The notes under the pieces are model-generated. The model was not told where the DNA came from and searched no databases. It saw only the letters and a program-made list of their open reading frames with translations. From positions 248,001 to 312,000 of the forward strand of contig NW_017962918.1 in assembly GCF_001661345.1 (NCBI RefSeq): a stretch of DNA of 64,000 nt. The letters are read 5' to 3'. Origin of the DNA: Ascoidea rubescens DSM 1968. Lineage: Eukaryota > Ascomycota > Saccharomycetes > Ascoideales > Ascoideaceae. Made by a program: the position numbers and the translations under genes. Below are positions 11,306 through 23,149 of the stretch, piece after piece (the stretch's first letter is position 1; every line of letters starts with the position of its first letter).

Positions 11306-14290
11306 CCCTTTTCTGTTAATTGGACGTGGTTGCAATGTCAACCCACTGCACTGCGCCGGTAAGAAAATATTTGGATTTAATGCTCTGCATTCACCTTTAA
11401 TGACCGCTCGTCGAAGACCAAAATGTGCTTGGTACGTTAATCGAAGTCTTTGATTTCATCGACCCGTTGCAGTAAGTTCAAGATACTGAGTTAAGGAGAG
11501 CTGTTGGGAGCCGTGCTAATGTGTACAATCCGTCCTTCGGTTTCTCTCACCGGTGCACTCTTATGAAGCTCTATCATCCATCTGAGTTTCCAGTAAATAA
11601 TGCTGGCAATCTGATGGACATTATTTTATCAGATATTTTCCGTAATCTAGTTATATTAATATTAACTCGATTCCAAATTTTGGAACATCACGCAACATGT
11701 GTTTCTTTTTAATGGGGCAGCACGAAGACTGTTTTAATAATCATCTAAACTTCCATCTAGAAATATTGAAGGCAGTGACAATTAAGCTTGAATCAAAATT
11801 CCATTGGACTCTCATCAGCCAATTTATCAGCAGCAATGGTTGGAGTCATGTTAGAAATTTTACTACACTAATTTGTAATTGAAAGTGATATCTATTGCCT
11901 GTTGATAATATTGGACTTTCACGATGAACGCTCCTTTTAGATTGTTAAGTATGTTTTGGTAAGATTTGCTTCAACTCATTTGAGAGCGCGGATTGTGCAG
12001 CCTTTTCTGACTCTACTGTTAATGTGTCATTTTCAGTTTAATCCTTGCTCGTATATGGACGCTATTGCAGTTCTAGCAGTTTATTGTTCTGTTCAATATT
12101 TTATTCTTGATTAAGAGATTCAAAGCCAGTTGATTTGACTATCTTTCCTTTGAAATATGCTTGTCCTAACAATTAAGCAACATGTTGGGCAAAATGACGA
12201 TCGAGATTCCAGACACGGTTTTGGATTGATTACGATTAACATTCTCATATCTGCTGGCAAACCCCCGTGGTAAAGGAAACGACTTGCAAAATAATTAAAG
12301 ATAAATGGTTAAAATGATAAGCTTAAATACAAATGATTCGGCAATGCATATAATGGTTATCGTGCGCCGCTCTGATCTGCTGTATTTTATTACTGATGGA
12401 TCGCGGCTGCCTTTTATTACGGAGACCAATAGAATCGTTTGTCACTTCTTTCAAATATTTGTGAACAGGGGGAATTCCAAGAAATGAGTCTGCGGAGCAA
12501 CATGGATCGATGATCAATTATGTCATTAACTGACTAGGCGTTTCAAAAGCAAGTCTACGGTTATATAGCTTAGGTTGGAAAATCTAAAAGAAGCCCCCCT
12601 TGCTGCGTTTTTAATGTTTGAGAGTGGAGATACTGCAAAGTCCGTCTGTAAAATTTGATCAGCTCCGACTCACTTGCAGTTGTCCGCAAAATAGAGTGGC
12701 GTAGACTCAACCTGATTTTGGAAATGATTTCAAATGAAGAGTTTTGTGATGTTCAAAAAGGAAGTATGAAGATAATAAAACACTTCTAAGCTTAATCAAA
12801 GGAATGATCTTGAAAACTACGGTTGAGTGGCCTATGCAACTTGATTTGAGCTGCACGGCATCCAATTCCAAACAATAAACATATTCTAAAGAAAACTAAT
12901 TGCATTTGAGTTGGTACTGCTCTAACTCCTTATTTTAAGCTAATAACAACAGCATTGGTTCATTAAATTTGGAGATTTCTTGATCAACAACGGGTTTCAT
13001 CATTACACTTGAATTACATCAATTTCGACAATTGGATGAAGTATTCTTAACAAACACGTTACCCTGGAAATCGTTTTTCGCAGAACGATATGATAATCGA
13101 GAACTGATGAGCAATTGAGTTGAAAGAAATGTGACTGCGACATGGGATCAGACAATCATCCATCGTTGATGAAGGGCTTCCAAACTTGAAGTTATGCTGT
13201 GAAGACTTTGCGCGAAATTCAAAAATGACAAATTTGTCCACAAAACAACCAAATCGAGAAGGATGAAAAAGTGATAAACATTGATAGAGTTCATGAATGA
13301 AAATGAAGATTTTTTATTTGCTTAAGCTGAAGCATTCAGAACATAATATGTCAATTATACGTATGCAAAACAATAGTAATACTTGTGGATGGATTTTCTT
13401 GCTTTCATTCTATTGCAATTGATAAGCAGATTCGGTTTGTGCGGCGAACAACATGTTCTGGGCTACCGAAATGGAGATATCTGAAAACATTTATTTCATC
13501 ATCTCCATCGACTTTAATTTAACTTTTACGATGGCAAAGGGAATTAAAAGAGTTTGGTTAATATAACATTATCGGAAATGACGAGGGCCCAGTAATGTCC
13601 AAAACAATGGCACCAACTTTTCTTTTGTAGTAGCGTAGAAGTGTCAAACAATTATTTTGAAAATTAGCCCTACCATACAATGATGTAAAATATGAATAAG
13701 CTTCCACTTTCAATGAATGATAAGAGGAATAAAAAATTTTAAATTTTGGTCACTGTCGCCGCTTAATTTTGTATGAGCAACAGCTGGATTGGAGGCCCAA
13801 ATTTCTTTGGAGTAATGTCCCACCTGGATTGGATTTCGTTCCAAGATGGAATTGCGCATTAGCGGATTAGAGACGTCTTTTCCGTCCCAGTACCGTTACA
13901 TTTAGCTCCTCAATATCTGTCTGCGGATTGCTGCAGAGGCCCCTTCTATCGCAACTCGGGTTGCTACCACGGGTGCCGGCCATCTCCTTCTTCTTCCAAC
14001 TTTTTAAACCTCATTTATGGACATATATTAAGAACTATTGTGGTGACGAAGTGATCCCTCATTTCGCCAATGATCTCGGTAAATGGTTGGAGTAATTAAT
14101 GATTGCTGCACGATTCTCAAAAATGATATCGGTCTTGAATCGTGCCACAGCCTGCATTGGTCTGCTGGCTCAAACTCTTCTCAAAGAAATCCATTGGGTT
14201 GATAAAGAGAAACGATGGCAGTATGAGCCAGCTGAATTGATTGCATAATGCGTCGCTTTGATGATGGAATATATTTTGGGCACTAGTGGA
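11305..14290 (-). mobile_element. Ty1/copia fossil (copy M6)
   Basis: This is a minus-strand copy. Its gag start should lie near 14,260 just below M5's 3' LTR, and its own 3' LTR begins at 11,305. RT similarity is at 13,059-13,241, connector-like sequence (NDSIGLRNKRQPRSISNKI) at about 12,370-12,460, and a possible RNase H end at about 11,780-11,840. The span 13,300-14,050 should hold protease and integrase but I recognise nothing there. It is shorter than a full element, so internal loss is likely. It is broken many times and old. Confidence 0.45.
13059..13241 (-). pseudogene. Copia RT N-terminal remnant (M6)
   Basis: FRAKSSQHNFKFGSPSST on the minus strand is similar to the copia RT segment 'YKARLVAQGFNQKFGIDYSET'. 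RSHISFNSIAHQFSIIISF follows where 'VIRLSSIRLLLSIAA' is expected. The match is partial, but strand and position agree with the flanking M6 landmarks. Confidence 0.4.
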
Positions 14291-14816
14291 AGATTTGTAG
14301 CAGACCAAAAAATTATACGTAAGACAAGACTTTAGTAGACTAAAGAACGACGAAGAGAGCGCCAGCCCCATTCAAATAGAACGGCGCTGATTCGCAGAGC
14401 GTCCCCCAAAACAGACCCGTGAAGGACACAGGGGCACTGAATGCAAAAATACGGCAGACTCATAGCGGCTCACCTTAACCAAGTATCCAAACATCATATC
14501 GTTCTATCTTTGCCGTAGAGCATTTTAAAAACTATGCCAACTACTGTTGGCGTTCAGCAAACTCTATAGAGTGGTGAGTGTGATTGATCGAGATCAGGAT
14601 TGGATTTACAGCACCGAACAGTGGACTCCAATCGCAACCACGGCCTTCGGAAAAGAATAATTGTGGGGTAAAAAGAGTGCGGGTGTTCAGATACTGGAAT
14701 GTGGATCTCACTAGGGACGCTCTGCAATGTTTGAATCAAGGAGGCTTGAGGTAGTTCTATCTAATTCCGTAAAAGCTGTTACGCGGCGTGTTTACCCTTT
14801 CGTTTCTTTGCCAACA
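14290..14816 (-). repeat. Copia 3' LTR (M5)
   Basis: On the minus strand the LTR opens at 14,816 with AAATGGGTGTTGGCAAAG, an excellent match to the P5 LTR start. It later carries TCACGGGTCTG and GGGGCTGGCGCTCTC (about 14,420 down to 14,340), equivalent to CACCGGTCTGC and GGCTGGCGATTTC of the leader region. This gives an LTR plus leader length of about 500-530 bases, the same as the 23.15 kb LTR. Confidence 0.7.
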
Positions 14817-15922
14817 CCCATTTCTCTGAACTGCAGTTCCGGCTACCCACATTCACTCTGATATAATATAATCTGCTGAAAACGATAAGAAGAGCAGAGA
14901 ATAACATATATGAGGCAAGAATTCCACCTGCGAGTACTTAGTAACTCCAGGATAGGGACTTTGCAAATCAATGAAGAAAATATTCCAGCAACGAAATGAA
15001 ATTGAGAGCATTGAAAAAAAACAGACAGCACAGGCAACCAAGGAAATAAACTATAGTAGCGCAGTTCAATCAACAAATCTATAAGAATATGGCAATCAAA
15101 TCATTTCAACAAAACGTAATGAACAACGCCGCCAGGAAATATTGAGTGATGCGTCAGAACCGCCGCCTATTTAAAGTCTTTCTGAAGAAGAAAATAATCT
15201 ACCACCACCTGTCAGCGGCGCAACCGAACTCGGCCTTTTTCAGTTGAAACAATTTGGTTTTCGCTTAATGAGTTACATATAACTACAAACCACAACATCG
15301 TCATCATTGTCCCTAGGTCTATTTCAGCCACAATATCTATTTAGTTAAACTGGGGTGGCTGCTTAATAAAGAAAAGTTAATTTATTTGGATTTTAGTACG
15401 TTGGCCTATCTTAGCAGATAAGAGAATCATCCTACCGGTGCACGAATGTACTAATTAAGCTACACAGCCCAAGAAGCAATATTGTAATGCGTATGATGTG
15501 CCGCAAACAGCAGCCAAACATTGAGTGAAACGACAGGCGATGACTTTTGCTGATAAAATTGATAGGTTTCCGATTCAATTAGCACGGTGGATTGGCTTAA
15601 CGTCAACGGTGAGGAGCGCAAAATCACATATGTCGATTGTAATCGGTTGAACAGTCATCCTGACCAAACTGATCATACACATAGGAGCACTGTCTTAACA
15701 GTGAGCAACATCAAGCCCATCATGTTGACCGATTATCAGTGCCAAATACTTATTCTTCAACAGAGAACGAAAATTTCATTTCATGGAATTAAATCTGGCT
15801 GGGATGTAGGGGAGACAATAGGATTATGCACACTTAATCAAAGCAATTGGTGTGCTTTGTTTCTTCACAATTGAACCACTCCAATTTGAGTTGAAGCCCT
15901 TGCAAGCCGATATAGCTAGAAA

Positions 15923-16432
15923 TCAGTCAGCATTTGAATATAACAACAAATCAATGGTTAGTTGCGACCAAATTAAATTTGGGTATCTTCCATATACTAT
16001 CAGCTGTTTCAGGACGATCGAAATCAGTTGCTGTTTCGAGACGACTTTTTCGTTAGCATCGCCTTGAAGAAAAGGAGCTGGTAGGTCGATTAGAACAACC
16101 TTAAAAAACGCTGAAGCTGGAACTGCAAGCAGTACTGTCATAGACTGAAACCTAATTGCTGGACTACACAAATGAAAATCATAAACACACTCAAAATGCA
16201 AAACGGTTTGATCAGCATCGCAGGTCTTTGCAAAATCTCTTCTTGGTGGACATATCTTTGAGCACCCGACGACTGCAAACAGGCTTGTTTCGCGTGGGGA
16301 AATCAATTTAATCATAGATATTTCCATCATCCAATTCTTGAAGTTCTCAATGGCAATCTCCTGGTTGAATTTATCTTCGGAAGTTGGATCATCATTGATA
16401 ACGGCAAGAAAAGCCGCGGCAAACCGGTGCAA
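15923..16432 (-). pseudogene. Copia reverse transcriptase remnant (M5)
   Basis: A 169-codon stretch on the minus strand contains SPAIRFQSMTVLLAVPASAF, matching 'APVVRFTSIRTLLALAASRG', and then IDLPAPFLQGDANEKVV, matching 'MDVKTAFLNGDLEEEVYM'. These are the RT fingers and palm segments of copia Pol. It is one of the longest surviving RT islands here. The parallel string NPAIRFEALKLSVLF in copy M7 (31.3 kb) shows common family membership. Confidence 0.8.
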
Positions 16433-17939
16433 AGACGTTGTTCAAACCCAGTTTCTTCAATCATTTGCAAAAATCATAGTTTTGTATTCAATCTTAAAGA
16501 CCTTTTCTTTGGTATTCATTCTGTTTCGATGCAGCTGCTGTGGATTAGATTCAGGAAGAGTGTGGTATCGCCTGCACCTTCATTGATGTCGGTCCAGCAA
16601 TTCAATTCATTGATTTTACTGATTGTCATTGAGGTCATCTGTGTCTTCAACATTTAAGAGAATGCAATGATACGCCTCGTTCCCACTGCATATAATTTGT
16701 TGAAATATCGTCTGAAGTAATTGATTCTGTGACATCTTTTCATTAGGACCGGAGGACAAGTAATTCCCCACCAATCCAGCAGTATCAGGGGTAACTCTAT
16801 CAGCCGGTAGAGATGCAATATTACCGGCAGCTGTGGGTGAATCGTTAAATGAAAGTAAGGTGTCATGCACGCAACAGAAGGATCTGACAACCACCTCTTT
16901 TAATCATCGATGAACTGGCTGTGAACTTTTTGACCATCGATCTTGCCATCGTAGCCACTGAGCGTACTTGGGATACCTAATTTTCTTTACCGGAATTGAT
17001 TTAGTTTTAAAGCGAAAGCACCACATCTTAGGGGCTTCAGCAACTCTTCGTGGATTTTTTTCAAAAATGTTCAATACAAATGGATTTCAGCGGAGAACCT
17101 TCAGTGGTGCCAATCAAGAAAGTCCACTAGACAGTTCTCCTTACAGTTTCGATGTGAAATGATGCGGGAAACATATGTTCAATAAAAAGGTTTCGTTCTG
17201 TTGTTGTGAGAACAGATTTCCTTTGGTGGGCAACCTAGTTTTAAAGTGACTCGAAAGGAACGGACTTCTCATTCCTTATCGTGTCATCTACCCGGAGATG
17301 TTTAAACTGGTTGAATGGGAACTAGTTTTTAAATTGGACAATCTAGTCACTGCTTGCCAATAACCGATTTATAAGAGTAGTGAAATATATTACCCAGGCC
17401 ACAGCCAATCATCTTTCAACAATCAGATTTTCAACATCAAACCTTATGTAGTTTTGACCGCTGAGAACGAAAAGACGACCTTCATCTAAGGCGACAACAA
17501 CCATTTGGCAAATGGTACCAACAAGATGAAAGGCAAATGAAGCAGTGTGACATGTTTTTGTTGAGATGAATTTAAATTTGATCGGCATCAGTTCACTACA
17601 CGAGCTACACTATAATCCACAAACAGAAAAGAATTCTTGAGTAATGGCTATACCATTGACGAGAATCTCACCTTCATCGTCAAAACACTCATCGGAATTT
17701 TTGTAGACAACGGAACAGAACAAGGGCCAACGAAAAAGTCATATTGCCATGCAGCCGTTGTTATACAGGCCACTACAGCAATCAGATAATGACAATCATT
17801 TTTCAATGGAAATCACTGATGATTTCCGTACCGTCTGAGATTTCGGCCCATCCTTCAACATCAAATGCCTGTATTGACCTTAAAGGTAGTTCCACTTTTC
17901 AGCAGCTCTGCACTGCTAATATTGTAGTCAATATCTTTT

Positions 17940-18100
17940 GTGTCACTAATACCAGCTATGTGACATGCTTAAGAGGTGGACTGGTTTCACCAATTAACGT
18001 TAAGGCATACATGTTGGGAACTGCAGCGGTGTTATTGAACCGTATAGAGTTGAGCGTCAGCTTCACAGATACATTCTCCGACCAAGCAAAGGGAAACACT
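17940..18100 (-). pseudogene. Copia protease remnant (M5)
   Basis: On the minus strand NSIRFNNTAAVPNMYALTLI resembles the protease end 'GIGSVRF...LKNVLYVPNLSVNLLS'. The plus-strand bases GTGTCACTAATACCAGC near 17,940 nearly repeat GTGTCACCAATACCAGC near 33,068 in M7's protease island. So the two minus-strand copies preserve the same protease segment. Confidence 0.5.
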
Positions 18101-18486
18101 TCCGCTTTGGAGGCACGCAGATCAGAAGACCTGCAAAAAAGAGGGGCCCTGCGCAGAATGAAAATCAAGCGGCTCGTGGTGCCAAACACCCAGTAGCTTG
18201 ATGGTTTCTGCGGAGACGTGGAAACATCTCATTTTCTACCCAATCGATTGTTGAAAGCGTCCGTATTAACAAGGACAAACATTTGATATGTTGAACAGGC
18301 AGTACGATTGTAATCAGCAATAATTGTCCAATTCAATTGCAACACCAGATATATCATTGTCACAGTGTTGGAATTCGTAAGAGCTGATTCGGTGTAATTA
18401 GGATCAAAAAGAAAATCAGCATAGACATTTGTGCCGTCCAGAAGCAAATTGTAAAGCTTTAAAGCATTGCAATAAAGAATCTTCAA

Positions 18487-18820
18487 GGGAATAGTAATAT
18501 TAAATGTATTTAATGATCTGGTCCTGCATTTATTACCAATAATGACCTGTTCTTAATAATTAAGGCTTCAAAACAAATACTGCCCTAATGGATTTTCAAG
18601 TTGAAATGTACTTGAAAACCTTGGGCCGATTTTCAAGTGCCGCTTCTATTGTGTGCCTCGCCAAAAACATCATTCAGTCTTTGGGCAATGGCCCCTGGTT
18701 AGCTCCTGTGCAGCTCTGTGATCAATCTTAGTTCCATTTCAAGGGGTTGACAATCTTTTCAGTTGCTTCATTTCAATGTACTTCCACGCCCTGATTATTG
18801 TTCAGGCATTCGCTACAACA
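18487..18820. repeat. Head-to-head copia leader junction (M5 / P2)
   Basis: To the left, the minus strand shows TTTAATATTACTATTC leading into M5's gag region at about 18,490. To the right, the plus strand shows GGGTTGACAATCTTTTC (18,744) and then ATTCGCTACAACAGG (18,808), matching the family's leader and gag start. Two diverging leaders therefore occupy about 320 bases, too little for two full LTRs. The same design recurs at 34.1 kb and 52.8 kb. Confidence 0.5.
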
Positions 18821-19500
18821 GGTTACGAACCACATTCTCATTGTTTGCTGCTAAACTCAGACAGACTGAAGAATCCTACTGCCAGTATTATTTGGACTTC
18901 AGCGATGACTCTCAAAGCTGCTGAGCTTGCTTTTTCATTGAACCTCTTCTCTAAGGAAATTTTATTATTTTTCCTGATGTTCATTCACCGAATATTATGG
19001 TTGATTCTGCTTCCAATTGTCATATATTGGGTAGTGGCAAGTTAGTTCCTGCGGTATTGGCGAAGTTCTAGACAATCCGTGAACGGCCGTCAAGTATTAG
19101 ATACGTTGCCGAAGATTAGTTTCGCTAGTAAACGTTATGCAGCTAATTACATGACCAGATGACCTACCTCTAGTTAGGCGCGAAATGCGTTAACAAAACA
19201 ACAGGATTCCAATAAACTTTTCAACGAATTGTTGTGCAAATATTTTGAAGAGCAAGAAAGAAGAAAAACTAGCCGGCTCTTTTTATCCTCCGTTTGGTTG
19301 AGACACCTCCCATGCTGATTGCGGTATTGCTTAGTTGGCACATCTTCACAAAATCACTTCCACCGATAGAGATGCTTTGGTGAAACGTTTTGCTCTTGAC
19401 CCATTTAATGTTCGCTCATGATCAACTCCATTGGACTCGGTTTGTTCGGAACCGTTGACGAGCCCAAAATGGATGAGAACGAGGTCCAATTAATGTTGCA
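18808..19500 (+). pseudogene. Copia gag remnant (P2)
   Basis: After the gag start, HILGSGKLVPAVLAKF (about 19,015) parallels HMLATGQLVAAVLEEV in P6 (about 45,070). FNELLCKYFEEQERRKTS (19,220-19,275) matches the end of the copia gag UBN2/Retrotran_gag_2 domain, 'LIQRLLLEEERRKTS'. Gag forms the virus-like particle shell in active copia elements. The remnant is a fossil. Confidence 0.65.
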
Positions 19501-20089
19501 AAAGTAAAATATGTCTGGTCAGGGCTTGGTACGGCACCATTTATTGCTGGTTCACCAATTCCAACCCAAGCGTCTGCTGCTGTAGCTGCGGCAGATGCAT
19601 GAAAAGATGATCACCCATTATTTGCTTGGTGGGCAAAGCTTAGCTCAAGCTGATGTTAAACTTCACTAGCTGATCTTCTGCTGGTGAACGTTCCCAAAAT
19701 TTTAAAGATCACGCTGGTTGTCTCACCCACCAAACCCAACTGACTGTTGATATTGGCTTTATTGGTGAAATTATCGATAATGTGAATGCCATTGGTACTT
19801 TTGATGCTCGGGATTGGTGGATCACTGCAAGCCGTTCTCTCCGCTCTTCAAGTTGGGAAAACCATTTCAATATGAACAGCTACAATTTAACGACCGTAAC
19901 TATCATTCGATTGTGATGCTGCTCATTCGAATAGTGGGTCAGCTGGTAAGACCGCCATTGGAGGAGAATATCGATGTTCCGATGCCCCATCCGCTGCAGC
20001 GTGATTTTTCAAAAATTTATATCATCTTTTGACTAATGCGCGCAAGGCTGATACAACTGAATAAGGCACAGACTATGCCACTTCCGCTG

Positions 20090-20580
20090 CTGGTAGCTCA
20101 ATCTGTGAACTTTGTGACATAGTAAAATAGACCAACATTATTTATATTCAATCCAAAAGACAACCCACGGCTGCTCTTGATATACATTGTAATGATATTC
20201 GTAGCAGTGTGCCAGTTGTTGCGGTGTATTCGACTTGTAAATTTATCTCACTGGTGTTCTATGCCCAGAATATTTTGTTGCTTCGTCGACGACAGCACGG
20301 TCGCAAGCCGTCGTCAGTATTGTTTATTATATTAATGTTTCTCAATGATATTGGATATGACTGTTGTATTTGTTTGATTGAATAACGACGTTTCATCCTT
20401 GCCGTTGAAAACCTCTTGATAAACTAAGAAAGGCAAGTATGATATGTCGGTTACTATAAGTCTCACCAAATTGGTGTCGCCGAGCGTTGGCCAACATCAA
20501 TCATGAGTTAAGCCTGGAAACGGGTAGGTGAATCTAGTGTAGACGAATACCTCTTGAATGAACTTTTGATAAGTTGAACG
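20090..20580 (+). pseudogene. Copia pre-integrase and integrase remnant (P2)
   Basis: SICELCDIV (about 20,092) gives the C-x2-C pair. ALDIHCNDIRSSVPVVAVYS (20,170-20,235) follows the integrase start pattern 'LELIHTDICGPMPVASLGG', including the first acidic residue region. HQIGVAERW (about 20,463) matches 'HQNGVAERKN' further into the core. Order and strand are right for P2. Confidence 0.65.
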
Positions 20581-21199
20581 ACTTTAATGAATTTCACTAA
20601 AAAAAGCAGGAGGCCTTTTTGACGACGTCCTATGAGGTTTTATATAAAAGAAAATCGAATCCTGTTTGGTCAACGATAGTTGAATGTTCTGCTTATTTCA
20701 CGGTCGCTTAACAAATCAGGTGAAGAAAATCACGTGTGATGGAAGCTCTTTGGGCTCTTGTCGACGACGACATGATTTAAATAACCTACAATATGAGCTG
20801 TTCCATCCTCAGCTGTGCTGCTCTCGGTTCGTCTTGTAATATTGAAGAATCCAAATTTTGTGTTTTCGATCCATCGGTTACTGGCTTGTTACTAACCAGT
20901 GTACGCAGCTCCGCAATTATAATCATGGCTGCCCAGATTGAAAAAAGGAAATCTGTTCACTGCGATCAGTCGTATAGTTTAAGAATCATCAAGTGTCTTG
21001 GACGATACATCTAGATATTTATCCGACAAAGGTGACAAATATATTGAATGATTTTCAGACAACGAAAAGAATAATGTGATCATTCCAAAGAATTAAATTC
21101 AAGTGAATTTGTTGCGTCGACAGACGACAACGGCGATGTTGCTAATAATAGCACCGCCGGTTAATATGAGAAGGAGCTGCTTTCTTCAATCGGTATAGG

Positions 21200-21850
21200 T
21201 CGTTATCAACATGATGATGACATTATTAATGCACTTCACTGCTCTTAAAATGATTCAACGAAAGGAATTGGGTAAAGGTCTCCTCTGGCTCATTTGGCCG
21301 CTTCTATTGGGGGTGGTGCGATTAACACACATTCCCCAAAGCCAATCTAGAATGGAGGGTGTCAATGAAGGCGCCGCGCAATAGATCAACTCTATAGCTC
21401 CCGCCTTCCAGATCTTCCCCGGGAGAAAGACCTGATTGCTGTCGCTGCCTAGTTTTGATTGACGCCACCGCAAACCTCCAAAATTGACGAAGCCACACTG
21501 AGTCGGCAAAGTTCGTTTCGGCTTAAATCGAGTGAATCTGCTGAAGTACTTTGTGCAACCTCTTTGTCTTAACATGCTGCAGTGCCTCTTCCTGGTGCTG
21601 CATGATAATCATTGATGGATTATGAAATGGATGTACGTACAACATTCCTTGGAGGAGCTCTTGAAGATTATTTATTCATTAAAATATTTTAGATGTTTTA
21701 ATGGTGAAACGGCTGTGGAAATCTTAGAGATGCGAAAATCATTTTCAATGCTGCAAGAATCACCCCATTGATGGTAGATAATAAGGGTAACGGATTGTCG
21801 TTGATTGGCATTAAAACCGCGGCAGCGCAACGTCGTGCAAAACATCGTTC
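21200..21850 (+). pseudogene. Copia reverse transcriptase remnant (P2)
   Basis: ELLKIIYSLKYF (about 21,658-21,693) resembles 'RLLKSLYGLKQA'. MVDNKGNG at about 21,771 stands at the expected distance for the 'YVDD' catalytic region. Upstream to 21,200 the sequence is too eroded to read. The region is bounded by integrase on the left and RNase H on the right, as in copia. Confidence 0.45.
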
Positions 21851-22049
21851 AAAGTAAATTCATTACTGCATGCCGTGATTATGCAAAGATGTTTTTACTT
21901 ATGCCGAAGAATCAGATCTCTCCAACAAGCTGGTCAAATCCTATTCCAGTCCACAGCGCAAAGCCAATATATTGCACAAATTCTGTGCCGTTTTTTGCTG
22001 TTTAATTTGGCGTAATTAACGGTGGTATTTCAGTATTAAAGGAGACCTG

Positions 22050-22810
22050 GGAAGGAACCATTGATCTAAAGTTGACAATGAATGACTTCTCTCTGGCAGG
22101 CTACACCAATGATGAATAACCCGTGCTTCACGCTACTTAGAGCAGATGAATTTTTGTTAGGTAATCAATGTCATTCGTTTTGAATTCAATTCTTGGAAAA
22201 AAAGTTATTACTGCAAATTCGATTTTGAGATATCACTGGATTTGTTGTTGGGTTGGATGGTCGATGTGCCGTTGCGCCCCGCACGTTCCATCTAGGTCGT
22301 CGTAAAAAGCTGGTGAGAAACGTGATCCGAAATAGATAATCCGTTAATTACCAAGCTGCTTCTTCAGTTCAATAATGTGACAACGAAACGAATCATTAAA
22401 CAGCTGACTCTCCGCATCGACAATCAGTCGTGCTCATAAGTTTTTCATTAAACAAGAAGCGTGTTGCTGGAAGTGGAAGAAGCAAGCTTTGGGCGGTTTG
22501 TTGACTAGAGAAGTTGACTACATTCTACTCACTAAAGCAGTCTCAATGGCTCTATCCCAATGCTGGACTTTGACAATATTGAAACGATTTTTCTAGATCA
22601 AATGTCTAATATGAGAAAACTCTCATTTCAACTTTGCTAACCATCACACCACTCACAGAAGCACCAGCCATTGTTCCTTGACGTATCATTTTATGAAAGG
22701 GTTGTCCATTCCTGCATATTTTTCTGCAGCAGTGGATACTAATAGAAGTGCTGTTGACATGTTCACCAAGGCAGCTAAGATACCGATGCTATTACATCGC
22801 GATGATTTTC
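22050..22810 (+). pseudogene. Copia connector and RNase H remnant (P2)
   Basis: LKLTMNDFSLAGYTNDE (22,065-22,118) matches 'GLVYSGDSLEGYSDADWAGD'. TREVDYILLTKAVSMALSQC (22,508-22,567) matches 'TTEAEYIALSEAVKEALWLR'. TYHFMKGL (22,681) and then AVDMFTKA match 'IRYHFIREL...NVADMFTKAL' at the C-terminus. This is one of the clearest RNase H remnants in the window. Confidence 0.8.
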
Positions 22811-23149
22811 TTCAATCATTCAATTGTTCAACTATCACGTTAGGCGATGACAGCATTTTGGCTCAATATGACCGTCTTTTGTTCTTTGATTTTGTGGTGG
22901 ATGTGCTGCAGTCTAGACATTTGTTTGTTTGGCTGACCGGGGTAAATTCACTTTTACAATGGTTGCAATTTCGTTGCATTCCTCCGTTTTGCTTCATTTA
23001 CAAAACACATTTGGGGGGATTCTAAAGCGCATGCATTTTGGTACGATATTCGTATTTTTGAGTTTCGATAATATTTTATTCGTGGTTGTCGATTGATTCC
23101 ATATAGGAGTATAAGATTGTAGTATGAACAGTGGCGCGGAAACAAGTAT

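Larger units (their letters stand above)
14290..18490 (-). mobile_element. Ty1/copia fossil, near full length (copy M5)
   Basis: This minus-strand copy has gag from about 18,490 to 18,200, protease at about 17,940-18,100, integrase region about 16,970-17,600, an integrase-RT connector at 16,616-16,894, an RT island at 15,923-16,432, RNase H region about 15,100-15,500, and a 3' LTR from 14,816 down to about 14,290. The length of about 4.2 kb is slightly short for copia. Its 5' end stops at a head-to-head junction with P2 rather than at a full LTR. It is broken many times and old. Confidence 0.65.

Noticed and set aside
11400-12900. A plus-strand copia copy between 11.4 and 12.9 kb
   Set aside because: A few plus-strand strings (for example SSDSLAVVRKI near 12,650) look RNase H-like, but LTR starts and RT similarity on the minus strand give a more coherent element (M6).
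17744-18196. 150-codon plus-strand open frame
   Set aside because: It lies antisense to M5's protease and pre-integrase region and gives no copia or host similarity. The minus strand carries the consistent signal.
18980-19040. VDSASN string read as the protease catalytic motif
   Set aside because: The same position in P6 and P7 aligns with gag (HMLATGQLVAAVL), and it is too close to the gag start for protease. The resemblance is coincidental.
21255-21575. 106-codon minus-strand open frame with basic composition
   Set aside because: It is antisense to the RT region of plus-strand copy P2, whose landmarks continue on both sides. No family similarity.
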